Source: Rhyacophila brunnea (lineage: Eukaryota > Arthropoda > Insecta > Trichoptera > Rhyacophilidae). Taken from it: a stretch of 64,000 nt of DNA. The notes beneath the pieces were generated by a model. That model did no database searches. It was not told where the DNA came from and saw nothing but the letters and a program-made list of their open reading frames with translations. The position numbers and the translations under genes were made by a program. This document shows, piece by piece, positions 35,965-48,174 of the stretch (position 1 is its first letter; every line of letters starts with the position of its first letter). Location: NCBI GenBank assembly GCA_022495005.1, contig JAGYXB010000367.1, positions 62,001 to 126,000 on the forward strand, given 5' to 3'.

Positions 35965-36310
35965 AATCAAGTTAACAAGTCAAGAAAACTACTGTATATC
36001 GGCCACATTATGAGTACAACATTCCCCAACTTGTTATTCAAGGAAAGATCATTGGTAAGTGTAGCATAGGACAATGCCACATTTTGTGGCTTAAAAATCT
36101 CCGTAATTGATGCGACTGCAACTCCACCAAACTGTTCCGGGTAGCATATGATAAATCAAATATCGTCCTGATGGTGGCCGTCTTCCGTTAGGGGATGGCA
36201 TGATAAGCGTATATCTCCAGCGATCCCTGAATCTCACCGTCAACGTAGATAAAATTATTGAAAAGCTTGTAGCGTCCCTAGCTTGCACCATCAGGAAGAT
36301 GAACTCATTC
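35965..36310 (+). pseudogene. Non-LTR reverse transcriptase C-terminal tail
   Basis: The plus strand reads RKLLYIGHIM near 35984-36013, the thumb block 'LxxLGHIMR'. Further on it reads CHILWLKNLRN, a stop, CDCNSTKLFRVAYDKSNIVL and MVAVFR. This order (WLKNLRxW, then STxLFRAA, then a Val/Ile-rich end) is the C-terminus of a very common insect non-LTR polymerase. The catalytic core is absent, so it is a 5'-truncated, decayed copy. Confidence 0.6.
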
Positions 36311-36319
36311 TTCTTCCTC

Positions 36320-39000
36320 GACCCTCAATATTTCCGCTTTAGATGACATTTTCCAAATTATCATAATTCCTTCTGGCTATGTGGCTAAAGAATTGCATAA
36401 TAATATCTGAAGGTATAATATTTAGAGTACCGGTCTACCATGTTTTGTATTCTTTTGAAAAAATTTGGTTTGGTTTCATTTAAAAGTGGGTATAGTTAAA
36501 AATTTATATATTAATATCCAAATTCAGCAAATTTAAAAAGGCTACTTTCTTTATGTAAATGATCACTTTCTTACCCTCTTAGTAGAATATATTGAATTCT
36601 ATTTGTAAGGTTTTTATGCTTTTTACTAAAGTTCAAACTCTTAAAATGTAATATAAACCATACAGTATTAATACTTCACCGCTGTATTATAATTGGCAGC
36701 TAGTGTTAAAATAATAAAGCGTTATTTTGACAATAAGAGTACTTCCTGTCACCTTAATAATATAAAGCAGAGAGTTGTCGCTTTTGAAGAAAAGCGTCGA
36801 CTTCCGAGACGTCGGAATATTACTCGGGAAATGGCTTTGTTTTATTTTCCCTCCGAGAGTGTGATATTACCCTTCACAAGACGGTTATTATTAAGTGGAT
36901 GGATGTCACAAAAGATCGTCCATAAAGATTTATCTTTTGCACGGGTCTTAGAATATAAAGAAGGGTCAACTTTTATTGTCCTACTTATCGAGGTATCAAT
37001 CATAATCACAGTTTTTGACTAACTCTATTTAAATATCAATGCAAAGACAGTATATTTTATTTGAGGAAAATTCAACAGTCGGTAAACAATAAAAAAATAC
37101 ATATTTTAAAATTACCTCAGATATAAACATACAAGAAAAGATCTTTGAAAAAAATACGACGCCCAGCGGCGCTCAAACCCACATCTACTGAATTCACGCC
37201 AATAATCATTACCAATGAAGTCATGTAACTACCTACGCTCTATCCAATTACGAAGAAATTAATAAGTAGTCTTTATATCGTAAAGTTATTAAACAAATTT
37301 TATTGATTTTGGCTATACGCACTGTCAACTCTGTTTATATCAAACTATTTAAAAATTATACGATAACATTACAATAAAATTACAGCACAGTAAATGAGTT
37401 TTCGTCAATTGTATATTTATTAGCCTACTCTATTGTTTTGGACAAAGACGTGTATTCATATAACTCTCTACTGTATATATAACTGCCAACTACATTACTA
37501 TATTTTGTAATTTACATTTCTGCACCTTAATACTTTGGACGCTGAAGACGCACCTGGCGCATAATGACCAGGCAGCCGATCGATGCATTTTAAAGGTGGT
37601 AATTAAAAAATCATTATCTAGTCAGCAGCGAATGAGTTAATATTTGTTAACCAGATGGGCTGTTTTGAAGTTTTTACATTATTTATCAATTGCTCCGCCA
37701 AATAATAAAGGTTGGGAATCATGACTGTCATATACAGATGAATTGTTTACAAACATCTTAATGAATAAAAATAATAATTTCTATCGAATTCTTTTTTTTC
37801 TCGACGAGTAATCTCTTCAAAGTTTTATAATATATGGCATCCTTCTATCGCCCATTGACGTCATATTACGTATTTTTTTCCAAGTATTACTTACATATCA
37901 ATATGACATCCGCCATAGATGTGCACGTAAGTAATATTATATGTATAAACGTAAATATGGTACTTACATAAGTACCAAAGTGGGCATATCAGTGGGAATA
38001 AATTATTAGAACTCTATAAAAGTTTATTGGCAATCCCGAATAAATCGAAAAAAATGCTTTCGAGAGGAAAATTCTTTTTTAATCGTTTCGCAAACATAGA
38101 TTTTCCGGGAAAAGGCTGCTATCTCGGCATTTTTCGTCGTATTACCTGGAAAAAGAACGTTTATGTGCCTACGTTGGTAAAAGCTATCTACCACGATCAA
38201 TTTATCAAAGTTATAAATATACATCATCACTTTTATCGTCAAGAAAATAATAAATAAATTATATTTTAATATTACATAATATGGCATTTAATAAGAAAGA
38301 TAATATTTTAAACGAAAATCAGAACTGTAAGAAATTTAGTTACAATTTTTTTCGCTATATTCTGTATAAATAAATTGCATTTCCTCTCGAATCTTGACGG
38401 AAAACAATTATACAAATGAATTATAAATAATCTACTTATATTTATTGAAATGTTCTAATAATGCAGACCAAGATGTGGTATCTTTTTTTAATCTAACGGG
38501 GTATAGGTAAATCATTAAACAGTGGTACGATAGGTATGGCAAAGCTTGCAGTTGTAATGGTATTGTGTGCTAGCATCGAAACAGGTACTCAGAAAACAAA
38601 TTCAATACACCCGTGAATCACATGTGGTGCCACTGTATAATGATTCACCTATATCTAATGATATGCCCACTAATTTTCCATTAAGGCTTTATTTACTTAC
38701 ATAATATTACAAAGCTAATTTCGCACCGTAACAACGTAGAATGTTTCACAGTATACCTGGAAAAATGACTAGTTTACTTTCGGATTATTTTTTATTATTA
38801 AATTTGAATTAATAGTTCGTCTGAAAATAAAAGTTTTAGACAGATGATCGAGGTGTATGTTAAAGTATGCCTATGCTTGTAAGGGTTGTATAGAATGACA
38901 AAACAATAAATTGAACGCAAAAACGGTGTCTTTATAATACAAAAAATAATTCCGAATAACGACACAACTACGAGTGACTACGAATTTTTGACTCGTAAAA
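36320..39000. other. AT-rich spacer with one tRNA-like relic
   Basis: Apart from 37145-37250, nothing could be assigned. An open frame at 36693-37022 (109 codons) has no recognisable domain. Confidence 0.3.
37145..37250 (-). repeat. tRNA-like SINE relic
   Basis: The reverse complement has an A-box-like ggatagagcgtaggtag and a B-box-like gtgggtttgagcgccgctgg, then gcgtcgtattttttt. The ending resembles that of the tRNA-like sequence at 14911-14984 (gctgggtgtcttactttttt). Confidence 0.4.
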
Positions 39001-39011
39001 ACAAAAATCTG

Positions 39012-39200
39012 GGTACTGTTATACGGAATACAGCGGAAAACGCATTTTGAAAATAGCCGATAAACTGGATTATTTGTTAGGTTAACCTAACCAAACCTAA
39101 CCTAACCTAACCTAAACTAACCCAAACTAACAAATAATCCTGTTTATCGGCTATTTTCAAAATGCGTTTTCCGCTGTATTCCCTATAACCGAACAGTACC
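39012..39200. mobile_element. Palindromic element P2, copy 1, with CCTAA core
   Basis: Arms of about 73 bp are inverted (ggtactgtta ... ttatttgttag and ctaacaaataat ... gaacagtacc). They share aatacagcggaaaacgcatt and its complement. The core 39085-39131 is a CCTAA array. The flanks aaaatctg (39004-39011) and aaaaactg (39201-39208) match at 7 of 8 positions, consistent with an 8-bp duplication. A sister copy lies at 58686-58876. Confidence 0.82.
39085..39131 (-). repeat. CCTAA telomere-type array in the P2 core
   Basis: Perfect and one-mismatch CCTAA units (cctaaccaaacctaacctaa and onward) occupy the loop between the P2 arms. Confidence 0.85.
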
Positions 39201-39828
39201 AAAAACTGTTAATATATCCCTCTTCGGAGGCTCATAATATTATGATCTTCTTAGCATCGAATATGGTAAAAAAAAAATAAGTAAAATAAACATTTCAAGA
39301 AAGGAGTACTTTTATATTTACAAGACGAGAAGTTGACATTCTACTGGGCTCAATTCACTCATAAAATCTAGGAAAATCGACTAAAACGAAGATGGTGCAT
39401 TTTATTCCTGCTGTATGGACTAAATTGGTAAAAGTCAAAAACTTATAATTATTTATGAGACATAATATGTGTAAATTTGTAAGAGAAAATCTAATTTGCA
39501 TCTTAGTCACAATACTGTACAATATTATTGTATGTACATTAAAATACATGATCGGTCTACGTAGATGAAGGCATTTTCAATTAGTTTTTTTTTTATTAAA
39601 ATTATACGTCATTAGTATAATGTACCTAAGTATTAATTGCAGTAGCGTGGTAGAGAAGATTTATTATAATTTGTTGATATTAAAATAACTGAAATTATAA
39701 TATATTTAATTGTCTACAGTTATTTATAATAAATAAAACAATAACAAACAGTTTCTGTAATCGGTTTATGACGCGTTCACTGGACCTACAAACGTTTCAA
39801 CGTATACAATGACAAGATTTAGCGTTCC

Positions 39829-39862
39829 CCAGTGCCCAATTGTCTGCGGCCCGCGGGATCTT
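39829..39862 (+). mobile_element. Possible hAT terminus fragment
   Basis: cagtgcccaattgtctgcgg followed by cccgcggga resembles the ends of many hAT elements (CAGTGCTCCCCAA...GCGGCCCGCGG). No partner end or duplication was found. Confidence 0.3.
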
Positions 39863-40840
39863 AAGACCAAACTAACCACTAAACTGTGGACTGTAACTGC
39901 TATTTTGTCAGCAAATATATAGCATTTGGAAACTGGTGATCTTCTATAATAATAAAAACACTTCTTATTTCTTCAGACATCTAGGTAATATACAGAAAAC
40001 TTCATGCTTTAGACATGCAACGTATTTAATATGTATAAACTCTAGTTCTAAATGGATACTTATTTACTTACTTCACCCCATCACACCCCAGCTTTGCAGT
40101 ATAGGGTAAGCATAAGATCGTGCAATTTTCTTGGTCCATCGCCACGTCTCGAGCCTCCCGCCATGTTATTCCCGCAGCGCGTAGATCTATTTTGTAGTAC
40201 CCTGGCATACAGCAAAAACTTCTTCCTGTTTTTTGTTTATTTTCATTTTAATTTATAAACCAGATTTTTGAGGAAAATGAAAAATCCATATAACCTAAAT
40301 ACGTTAATAGGTAGCTGTTTTATAGTAAACTTAATTAAAGTAATACTGTTTATTAATTTTGTAGTGTTTCTTAATACTCAGTGGAGTGAAAGAAATTTAA
40401 AGAGTTGAATAGAATAAGAGATAAATTGCCCATCTTTATATTCATGATAAAGGTGTGACACATTAATGTAACAACGTAACCCGATGATAAAATCTTTACG
40501 CCATCACAGCAATACATTTAACTTGATCAATCAATTATTATATCGACCGTGTTTAGGACAACAGAACAAATTTTACAGGAGAGGCAAAAAACGTTTTTTG
40601 AATGATATTGGTTTAATATTAATAATTGATAAAGACATTGGGTGCCTGATGATTGATGATTTGATGTAATATCTTTTCGATCTACTAATAATTAAAGAAG
40701 TTATTACAGAAAATCATTAAAATTGAGGGTAAATGCTTTTTTCCTTAAATTAAAACTTAATTAAAGCTCAATTAAAACCTGAATTTAGATAATAAATCGG
40801 GATTTGCGGCTTACTTCCTTTTTACAGAACGTGTATTTAG

Positions 40841-41230
40841 TTGTATACATTGTTATTATCTAATAAAAGCACTTCTCAAAAAATCGAGGGTTACGCCCTT
40901 TTTCATAAACACAGTCGATATGTAAAACTCCCCAACCAAATACCCTCTAAAGACGGAGAAAACGGAACAGGAGCCGAAAAAAATGCCGCAGATGGCATTG
41001 GACTCTCCGAAATCATGGAGACCACTAGATACTACAGGTTTGTCAAACTTACGAAGGTTTTGGCACTGGCAGATCTCAATTACTCAATTAGGCGAGCCAA
41101 TGGCATGCGCGAAAATTTTTATGGCACACCGATGAATTTAAACATGACAATTTGTAATAGTACAATAATTTTGACGAACCGTATTAATTTATTTTTTCAT
41201 TACAACGTGAGGCACAAAGAACACCTTTAA
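40841..41230 (+). other. 129-codon open frame, unassigned
   Basis: Open for 129 codons from an ATG at 40841 in a locally GC-richer patch (40930-41140). It has a Gly/Asp/Asn-rich middle (KDGENGTGAEKNAADG) and no signal peptide or membrane segment. I recognise no family. The patch rather than the frame may be what is conserved. Confidence 0.15.
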
Positions 41231-42853
41231 ATATTATGAGATTATTGGTTTGTACCCGTAACTAAAATTTGTATCAAAACAAGCAGCACCACACAGTAGT
41301 GAAATACGAAAGATTTAGATATCAATAATAATATTTGAAATAAACTGCACATAAATTCAGCATATTCCGAAATTTTCAGCACGAATGTAGTACAGTGCGC
41401 TACTTGGTGTTATTATCCTTCCGTAAATACTATTAGTACGTCATTATAATACATTAGCTATATAATATATTGTCTGCGTGTATATTTTTTCATTTGTTAT
41501 AATCATTTATTTACCTTCGTCGAACAGGTTTCTCCATAAGAGACTTTGTTTTAGAGTTACAACGTAAACTCTCCAAAAACCTTTTTGTTAAAATAATTAA
41601 GCCCATGTGCTATTCAAAGTTATATAATATGAAATGAACGAATTCTATGAACATTTTAATGAGTTTGTAATTAGTTTACCATAATCAATGATATCAGTAT
41701 TAACAAAGGAATTTCCCGTCAAATATTATTATGCATTATAACAAAAAAAGCTTAAAAACATCATGAGGTGGTTGTCGGTAATATTAATTGTTTGTTCCTA
41801 ACTTTATCTAATCATTATAACCCCTTTATATTTTTTACCATAAAACTTTGTAGCTGTGAAAATTTTAAAAGCGTATTCTGAAAGTAGGCAGATGACCCTT
41901 CAAGCGGCATTATTACCTGTACCCTCATACCTTTCTGCAAGGGTTACCTATTTGTTTAATAGCTTTAGTTTCGGAAACACAGCTCTGATAAAACCCTTTT
42001 GAAATATATTGGATATTGGAAGTAAACATCAAAGGTTTTACACCAAAAATTTAAGTACATACCCGTCTGGGTATTTGAAAGCGAGAAAAGCTGGTTCTAT
42101 TTCCTACCTTTTCCATATTATGATTTTAATCAATAAGAATAATTATTCTACAGAATATGTTTTAATAACTAAACATTTTTTATTCAACGAATGATTCACA
42201 AGATTCGAATGTAAGTAAGCATTGATTTACATACTTTAGTGAACATTATTTGAAAACATCTCGGATATAATATACTTATATATACCCACTAAAAAAAATT
42301 CTAATTGATTAAAATTATATTCACGTTGATAAATTATTCACTGTTCATAGCACCTACTTATCTATTATTCTTATATCAATGCTTGTTGATAAGAATCGCA
42401 TGTTTGCAGTGTGTCTGTGTCCAGTATCCAGTCAATATAAGGCATATGCCAAACTCCTTCCTAATTACGAAGTCTATAACAGTGCAGTAACTCTGCAGTG
42501 TGCAATTGACATGTTTGCAAGCACTCTCAGTCTCACTAACTATGCATTTAATCTCAGTGCATTGGAGAACATTAATTCAACATTTCCTGCCGAAAGCGCA
42601 TTTATATAACTGATTGCATGCACTTAAACGGGGCTTTAAACTTTTGTTTTTAAATATACACACGATAATTATTATTCACAAATAAATATAAATTTTACGT
42701 AATGTATAGATAAATTATAAGTACTGTTTTTATAAATAAATTAATATTGTCAAAAATGAAGCTGATTTTTTATTGAGTTATGTTCATCCAGCAATCCTAG
42801 AACTCTGAATATATTGGGAGATCTCTAACGTTTGCCGTAAGGTGTGCCGTGGT

Positions 42854-43340
42854 GCAATAGCCGAATTTGCGTACATGGCTGGTAATATATTTGAGCACCT
42901 GGATGAACTTAATAAGACAATGCAAGGTCAGAATGAAAATATATTGACGTGCCCTGATAAATTAGAAGAATTCAAAAAATTTGGCAGGAGGAGTTAAGAC
43001 AAGGATCTCTTCAAATGTTCCAAAGGAACTACCAGACCACCATTGAAAACAAGCAATTAATTATGGATCCGTCTCAAAAACATTAAATTTGCTCCGAAAG
43101 AAATTTCATCATTACTTTCATACAATCAATGCGACTGGATACGAAACCCTTTTGCAACCAATGCCGAAAATTCTATAGAGGCGCTTTTCCTATAAATTCG
43201 AGAGGAATTTGTTGAATTGATAAACGACGGGACGCTAAAAGTGAACTTCGCTGATGTTCCATTGGCTATTTGCTAGATTTCAGTTAATAAAAAATATCCT
43301 CGGATTTCCGACAAGGCTATCGCAGTTCAGCTATCATTTT
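42854..43340 (+). pseudogene. hAT transposase remnant (GTF2IRD2/ZBED-like)
   Basis: The plus frame reads EFAYMAGNIFEHLDELNKTM, then NILTCPDKLEEFKKF before a stop. Other frames give LRQGSLQMFQ and CDWIRNPFATNAENS. Next come EEFVELINDGTLKVNFADVP and SVNKKYPRISDKA. The order (HLxELNxxxQGxxxNI, then YDWIRNPF, then LxxDGxLKxxF, then FWxSVxxEYPxLSxKA) is that of hAT transposases related to vertebrate GTF2IRD2 and ZBED proteins, close to the dimerisation domain. Multiple frameshifts and stops show it is dead. Confidence 0.72.
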
Positions 43341-43389
43341 CGAGTATTAGTCGAGGCGCTATTTTACTGCGTTAGTATTAATATTTTAA

Positions 43390-43665
43390 AACATGTGATT
43401 GTAGGATACAATTCATTATTATTGTGTCAATACTCGACAAATAATTATTCCTAACCCGACAAGTAACCATACAAAAAATCGCTACACATAAAATCAATAC
43501 CATTGATTTTACCTCGAACACTATTTTAGAGTAGCACACTGTCTTTAACCTTAGCGATAGGTAGGGCGGCCCATGTTTTGGTGTATAAATTGTTTTAAGT
43601 GTGTCGCGGAATTCTGGGAAAACCTTTGGTGTGCCGAGGGTGGGAAAAGGTTGCGGAGCACTGGT
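43390..43665 (+). mobile_element. 3' terminal region of the decayed hAT
   Basis: Follows the transposase remnant and ends near ggttgcggagcactg (43650-43664), the complement of a CAGTGCTCCGCAACC terminus. Its middle (cgataggtagggcggccc) is shared with the MITE-like copies at 13699-14099 and 53461-54038. No left terminus was found. Confidence 0.5.
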
Positions 43666-43699
43666 ATAGGTGACCATTCTCTTGCAAGGGATTAGGGAT

Positions 43700-44610
43700 A
43701 AAACTTTTTATTTTCGACATACAATTTAAAATACATTACAACAACAAACGTTAAATAATTCAAAATTTTCTTCAAAACCTTCGAGAGATTTATTTATACG
43801 TAAAATACATTTCAATGATAAAATATAATTTAAAAAATTAATATTATATAGTATAACTACTGTAGAAAGACAAAAGGATTTAACTCTGAGTTTTTCCAAA
43901 ATTTGCTTTAATGGATAATAACATTGTAAACGACTAAATAAATACACGTTGTATCCAAAGGATTTAAGCTGCAAATGCCGAATTATTTTCTAATCTTAAC
44001 TTTCACACACGGATGTACGTTTGAGTTGCACACCCCGCTTACGCACCGCCTAACGTTGTCTAGTCAGGCTATACACAACATTTTTTTTTGTTTTTTTTTT
44101 TTTACGAACCGGTCCAAATTTATTTATTAAAGTGGAATAAGTACTACATTTTTTTGCGTATTATTAAATCAAACAACAACACAATGCAGTTCCACCATGA
44201 ATTGACAGTTAACACAACAAAAGAAACATATTTTATTTATTTTATTTTATCTATCTCTAGAGGTATTATAATTCTTCTTAAAGATATATTTAGGCACTCC
44301 GCAACTAATGTGATGCATACAGCGATGAATTCCGTCTTCTTCTTCAAAATAATGATATTTTGATCAACCATGGAATACGGTGATAGAGTAGAAACCAATC
44401 AGTGCGTACCATGCTTTAGTTAGTTTTAATTATCCGGATAGCAGCACCCTACGTTAGAATTAATTGTAAATAATGTCACACAATTTTCGGTATTTTTGAC
44501 TCCACATTTTGTCACAAAAACTACCCTCCTGTCACAGTCAAGTTATGTCACATATTTAACCGCTATTCGTTAAAAACTATCAATACAACTTAAAAATGAT
44601 ATGTATAATG
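43700..44610. other. AT-rich spacer with a short repeat
   Basis: 44120-44220 shares aaagtggaataagtactaca and aaatcaaacaacaa with 55573-55637. The block ttccaccatgaattgacagt (44189-44208) is inverted at 55537-55560. A rearranged element is likely, but its limits are unclear. Confidence 0.4.
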
Positions 44611-44616
44611 CTTAAT

Positions 44617-44740
44617 GTCTTTATATTTGATTTTATATAATAATATTGATAACAGAAACAGCAATATTTCATTTGTGTTCGTTCCTATCGATCTTGTATC
44701 GTTGTTGATTGGTTTCTATGGTTTCCTACTCTTATATTTT
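44617..44740 (-). repeat. LTR-like direct repeat, downstream copy
   Basis: Shares cgatcttgtatcgttgtt and tatggtttcctactctt with 46151-46274 in the same order and orientation. It lies on the 3' side of the minus-strand gag remnant, where a 3' LTR would be. Confidence 0.45.
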
Positions 44741-45329
44741 CCACCTGTCACTATAACCCAACTTGCCGACCATAGATAATATCCTTATAGAAAATACAGA
44801 CCTACAAACTTATCTGTAGAATGGCCAAAAATGGAACTACAAACAAGCATAGGACGCCATTTTGAAAATATCATTCGAATGTCAGATTTTGTCCAGTTAC
44901 GAATCTTGATTGGGTACCTAGTTTTCGACAGTGGCTCCCCCATCCCATTCTGTAGGTCTGTACATTCTAGTGCCACTCGCTAAAAACAAAAAACAAGCGA
45001 TTTTGGCATGAATCGAAAATGTGTAGGCATATAGAAAATGATAAAAAAACGTTTATTGAGTTATGCAGGTGTCGATACAGTGCAGTAAACGTGAGGTGAC
45101 CTCATTGCTGCTCTGGTGATTTTGACAGAATTTGCTAACTGACAATGTTCGTTTAAAGGTTCAAAATGTGTTACAGGATGGGAGCATTAGTCTTATAACA
45201 TTTTTAACACCAAGAAAAACGACATTACACAGGTTTTTTCCCATAACGGCAGCTTAATGTGACATCACGTGATAGTACGTGACATGGACCATAATATATT
45301 TCGCGCTCTTCCTTATCCTTATTGGTATT

Positions 45330-46000
45330 CGGCCGCGGATGGGTGAGCGGTAGGGGAACTGGCGCTAACTGGGAGAACGCCGGTTTCGGCTGGGCGCCTG
45401 ATATACAGGTGTGCGGTAACGAGGTGAGCGACTACGGTCGTCCTGGTCACGTCCAAGAAACATCTTCTCTATCATTCGTTCCAATCCATCCGGCCAGTCT
45501 TCGACAGGTCTACCAGCAATATCTGGCTCACGGTGCTCCTCCTTCTCTCGTCCTGCGCAAACTTCCATCTGGCTGAGGACTTCACGTACACGGTCGGCTA
45601 AGGCAGCCATCTTCTCGATGGGTTCTCCGTCACAGATTGTCAGGACCACATGTACATTTTCCGCGAGCTTTTGTAACCGTAAACTCCATATGAACCGACT
45701 TGACGTAATGGTTCGGATGGCTTTTGGTCACCCAACTCCATCTGCGTGATCTTCCGTAAATGGGATTGCTCCGTTTCAGTGAAATGGTCGATCTACCTCT
45801 TTCTGAAAATGGTGTAGGGTCCGTAGCAATGTCGCTAACCACCATGTACGTTCGCTCGTCGCATTGTGCTAACACCACATACAAGTTGGTGGTCTTATCC
45901 GTGACCTGCGCGATCATAAATTGCGCGTCAATGCGCGCGAACCAATTTATTATTGGGCCAGAAAGGTGAAATTTTCATGGATACCGCACCGCGCTCACTT
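45330..46000 (-). pseudogene. LTR retroelement gag remnant
   Basis: The minus strand holds two open stretches, 45917-45630 and 45649-45365, joined by a frame change near 45640. Their composition and motif order match Gag of insect Ty3/Gypsy-like elements: an N-terminal block with 'QFMIAQVTD' and 'LYVVLAQCDER', a later 'ALADRVREV' block, and a basic, Arg/Ser-rich end. No protease or reverse transcriptase follows. The surrounding GC content is higher than the neighbourhood. It is broken by frame changes and stops and is described only as a relic. Confidence 0.6.
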
Positions 46001-46150
46001 CTACCATGGTAGTGTTGGTCACTTTTTTTGCTAACCAAACGTCGTTCGATAATTTTACTATTAGGTATACTACGTTTGGTATTATGTATGTCATTTCTAA
46101 TTACCTCTACTCAAGTCGGAGTCACCACTTTAGAATAATATTTCAAATTT

Positions 46151-46274
46151 GTCTTTATTTTTGATTGTATAATTTTATTATTAGTAATAACAATAATAAT
46201 TCATTTCGTTTTCGTTGCAATCGATCTTGTATCGTTGTTAATAGGTTGCTATGGTTTCCTACTCTTTTATTTTC
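46151..46274 (-). repeat. LTR-like direct repeat, upstream copy
   Basis: Direct-repeat partner of 44617-44740, upstream of the gag remnant in its reading direction. It includes an AATAAA on the minus strand (46154-46159), as expected in an LTR. The LTR ends and target duplication could not be defined. Confidence 0.45.
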
Positions 46275-46760
46275 AGCATAACGCCGGTGTTGCTATATCT
46301 GCTACCACACCTGGCACCAGTATAGTCATTATGAACAACAATTTTGGGTGGTAGTGTTGTTGTAGAAAAAACCTATTTATTTATACCGTTATGAAAAAAT
46401 GTTTGTCATATTATATGAATTGAATATAAGATTATGTAAGAAGATACATATGAACATCTCCACTGAATTAATTCTGAGTATTGAATATAGATTGATAATG
46501 GTCCACATCTAATTTCGTAGAGCTGCTGTTATTGGCAGGTTGTTTTTTTCGATGTGTGTGCTGGATCCAGGTCACAAACCTAATCGATTGTACGAATGGT
46601 CAACAATCATTCCTCTTTGAATATCTATACTCCGCTTTAAAACGGAAATTGAATGAGTATCTACCTAATTGACTTTTTTATACAACGATTAAACCTATTG
46701 GGATACATTTTATATGTTTCGCTCACTTCCCGAACAATAAAAACGCGTTAATAGAATCCT

Positions 46761-47997
46761 GTACTGTATAGCAGGTTAATGATCTATGGTGAGAAAATCC
46801 TGGGAGAATACCAATGCGGCTTCCGACCAAATAGATCCACCATAGATCACATCCATCTCATGAGGCAAACTATGGAGAAAGCGCACGAATACAACCTTAC
46901 ACTCCGCCACCTGTTTATTGATTTTAAACAAGCTTTCGACAGCGTGAATAGGGATAAGATGCTGCAAAGCCTAAAAATACTGGGAATTCCCTTAAAACTA
47001 GTAAAGCTAATAAAGACCACACTGACGGATACTCAAGCAGTTGTCACTGTGCAAAATGAGCAAACTGAAAGCTTCAAAATCGAATCAGGTGTGAGACGAG
47101 GGGATGCGCCATCCACTATGGTATTTAACCTTGTGGTGGAAATCCATAGCTCGTGAAACCAACATAAGAGGATGGGTAGATAACAGTACAACGCAGAAGT
47201 GCGCTTATGCTGATGACATATTAATTACAAGCAGATCTAAGCAGAGGATGATCGACCATGGTGGCACTATGAAAATAAAAGCAGAAAACGCTGGGCTGCA
47301 AATAAACCAGTCAAAAACTAAATATATGGTCAGCACACGCGATCAGGTACCGCTGCAGAATATATACATAGGACAGCATGCATATGAAGGGGTGGACAAG
47401 TTCACGAATCTCGGATCCAGCCTAAATACCCAAAATAAGACAGCAGATGAGATAAAAATCCGCCTTATCTCCGGGAATAAATGCTGGCATGCCTGCAAGC
47501 GACTGGTGGGGTCGAAAATTCTAGGCCGAAGAAGTAAACTTCTAATTTATAAAACAATTATAAGGCCAGTGGTCACTTATGGCTGTGAGACTTGGTGCTT
47601 AACTCAAAACGAGGAAAACAAATTAGCTGTCTTCGAGCGCAAAATACTCCGCAAAATCTTTGGACCCACGTTGGAAAATGGGAACTACAGAATAAAAATG
47701 AACCACGAGTTGGAAGAGCTGATTGAACAGCAAACAATCATAAGATACTGTAAGTCCCAAAGACTACGATGGGCGGGACATGTGGAGAGAATGCCTGAAG
47801 TTAGAGCGCCAAGGATCATGATGAAGTGGCTACCCCAACGGAAGAGACCCAGAGGCCGTCCAAGAAGGAGATAGGCTGACGCCGTAGAAGTGGACTGGCT
47901 TCATATAGGAAGACCCGGTAACTGGAGAAGTATGGCGAGAGACCGGAGTGAGTGGAGAGCGTTTGTGGAGGAGGCCAAATCCCACCCCGGGATGTAG
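46761..47997 (+). pseudogene. Reverse transcriptase of retroelement 1 (broken)
   Basis: Motifs in order: GEYQCGFRPNRSTIDHI (46803-46853), HLFIDFKQAFDSVNR with the first catalytic Asp (46908-46952), SGVRRGDAPST (47086-47118), CAYADDILI with the catalytic Asp pair (47200-47226), LQINQSKTKYM, and TIIRPVVTYGCETW (47560-47601). RLRWAGHVERMPE and KRPRGRPRRR follow. A one-base frameshift lies near 47140, where the reading passes from the first frame to the second. A TGG-to-TAG change at 47872-47874 truncates the tail, which otherwise continues DAVEVDWLHIGRPGNWRSMA to 47997. No endonuclease domain is present because of the 5' truncation. Confidence 0.85.
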
Positions 47998-48014
47998 CGC
48001 CGTGGAAGAAGATG
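46761..48014 (+). mobile_element. 5'-truncated non-LTR retroelement 1
   Basis: The insertion starts abruptly inside the reverse transcriptase frame (V-L-Y-S-R-L) and ends just after the polymerase stop in a short gaagaagatg tail. A 10-bp direct repeat ATAGAATCCT flanks it (46751-46760, 48015-48024). The very short 3' tail and C-terminal block order suggest an RTE-type element. Confidence 0.85.
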
Positions 48015-48174
48015 ATAGAATCCTTTATCAAGCAATGAGTGTGGATTTTGTACTATGCCATTTGAAACATTTTTAGTGACCTTTCAACATTTTCTGGTAC
48101 TGAGTATACTAACTTGCCGATGGTAAATTTACTGAGACTGATTATAATAATTATTTACTTCCTAAAACTTACAA

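Noticed and set aside
36693..37022. 109-codon plus frame
   Set aside because: No recognisable domain, no repeat partner and no splice or promoter context; the length is possible by chance in 64 kb.
45322..45576. Plus-strand Gly-rich 84-codon frame
   Set aside because: Antisense shadow of the basic end of the gag remnant.
46779..47874. Host gene encoding a reverse-transcriptase-like protein
   Set aside because: Flanked by a 10-bp target duplication, frameshifted and truncated; it is a dead retroelement.
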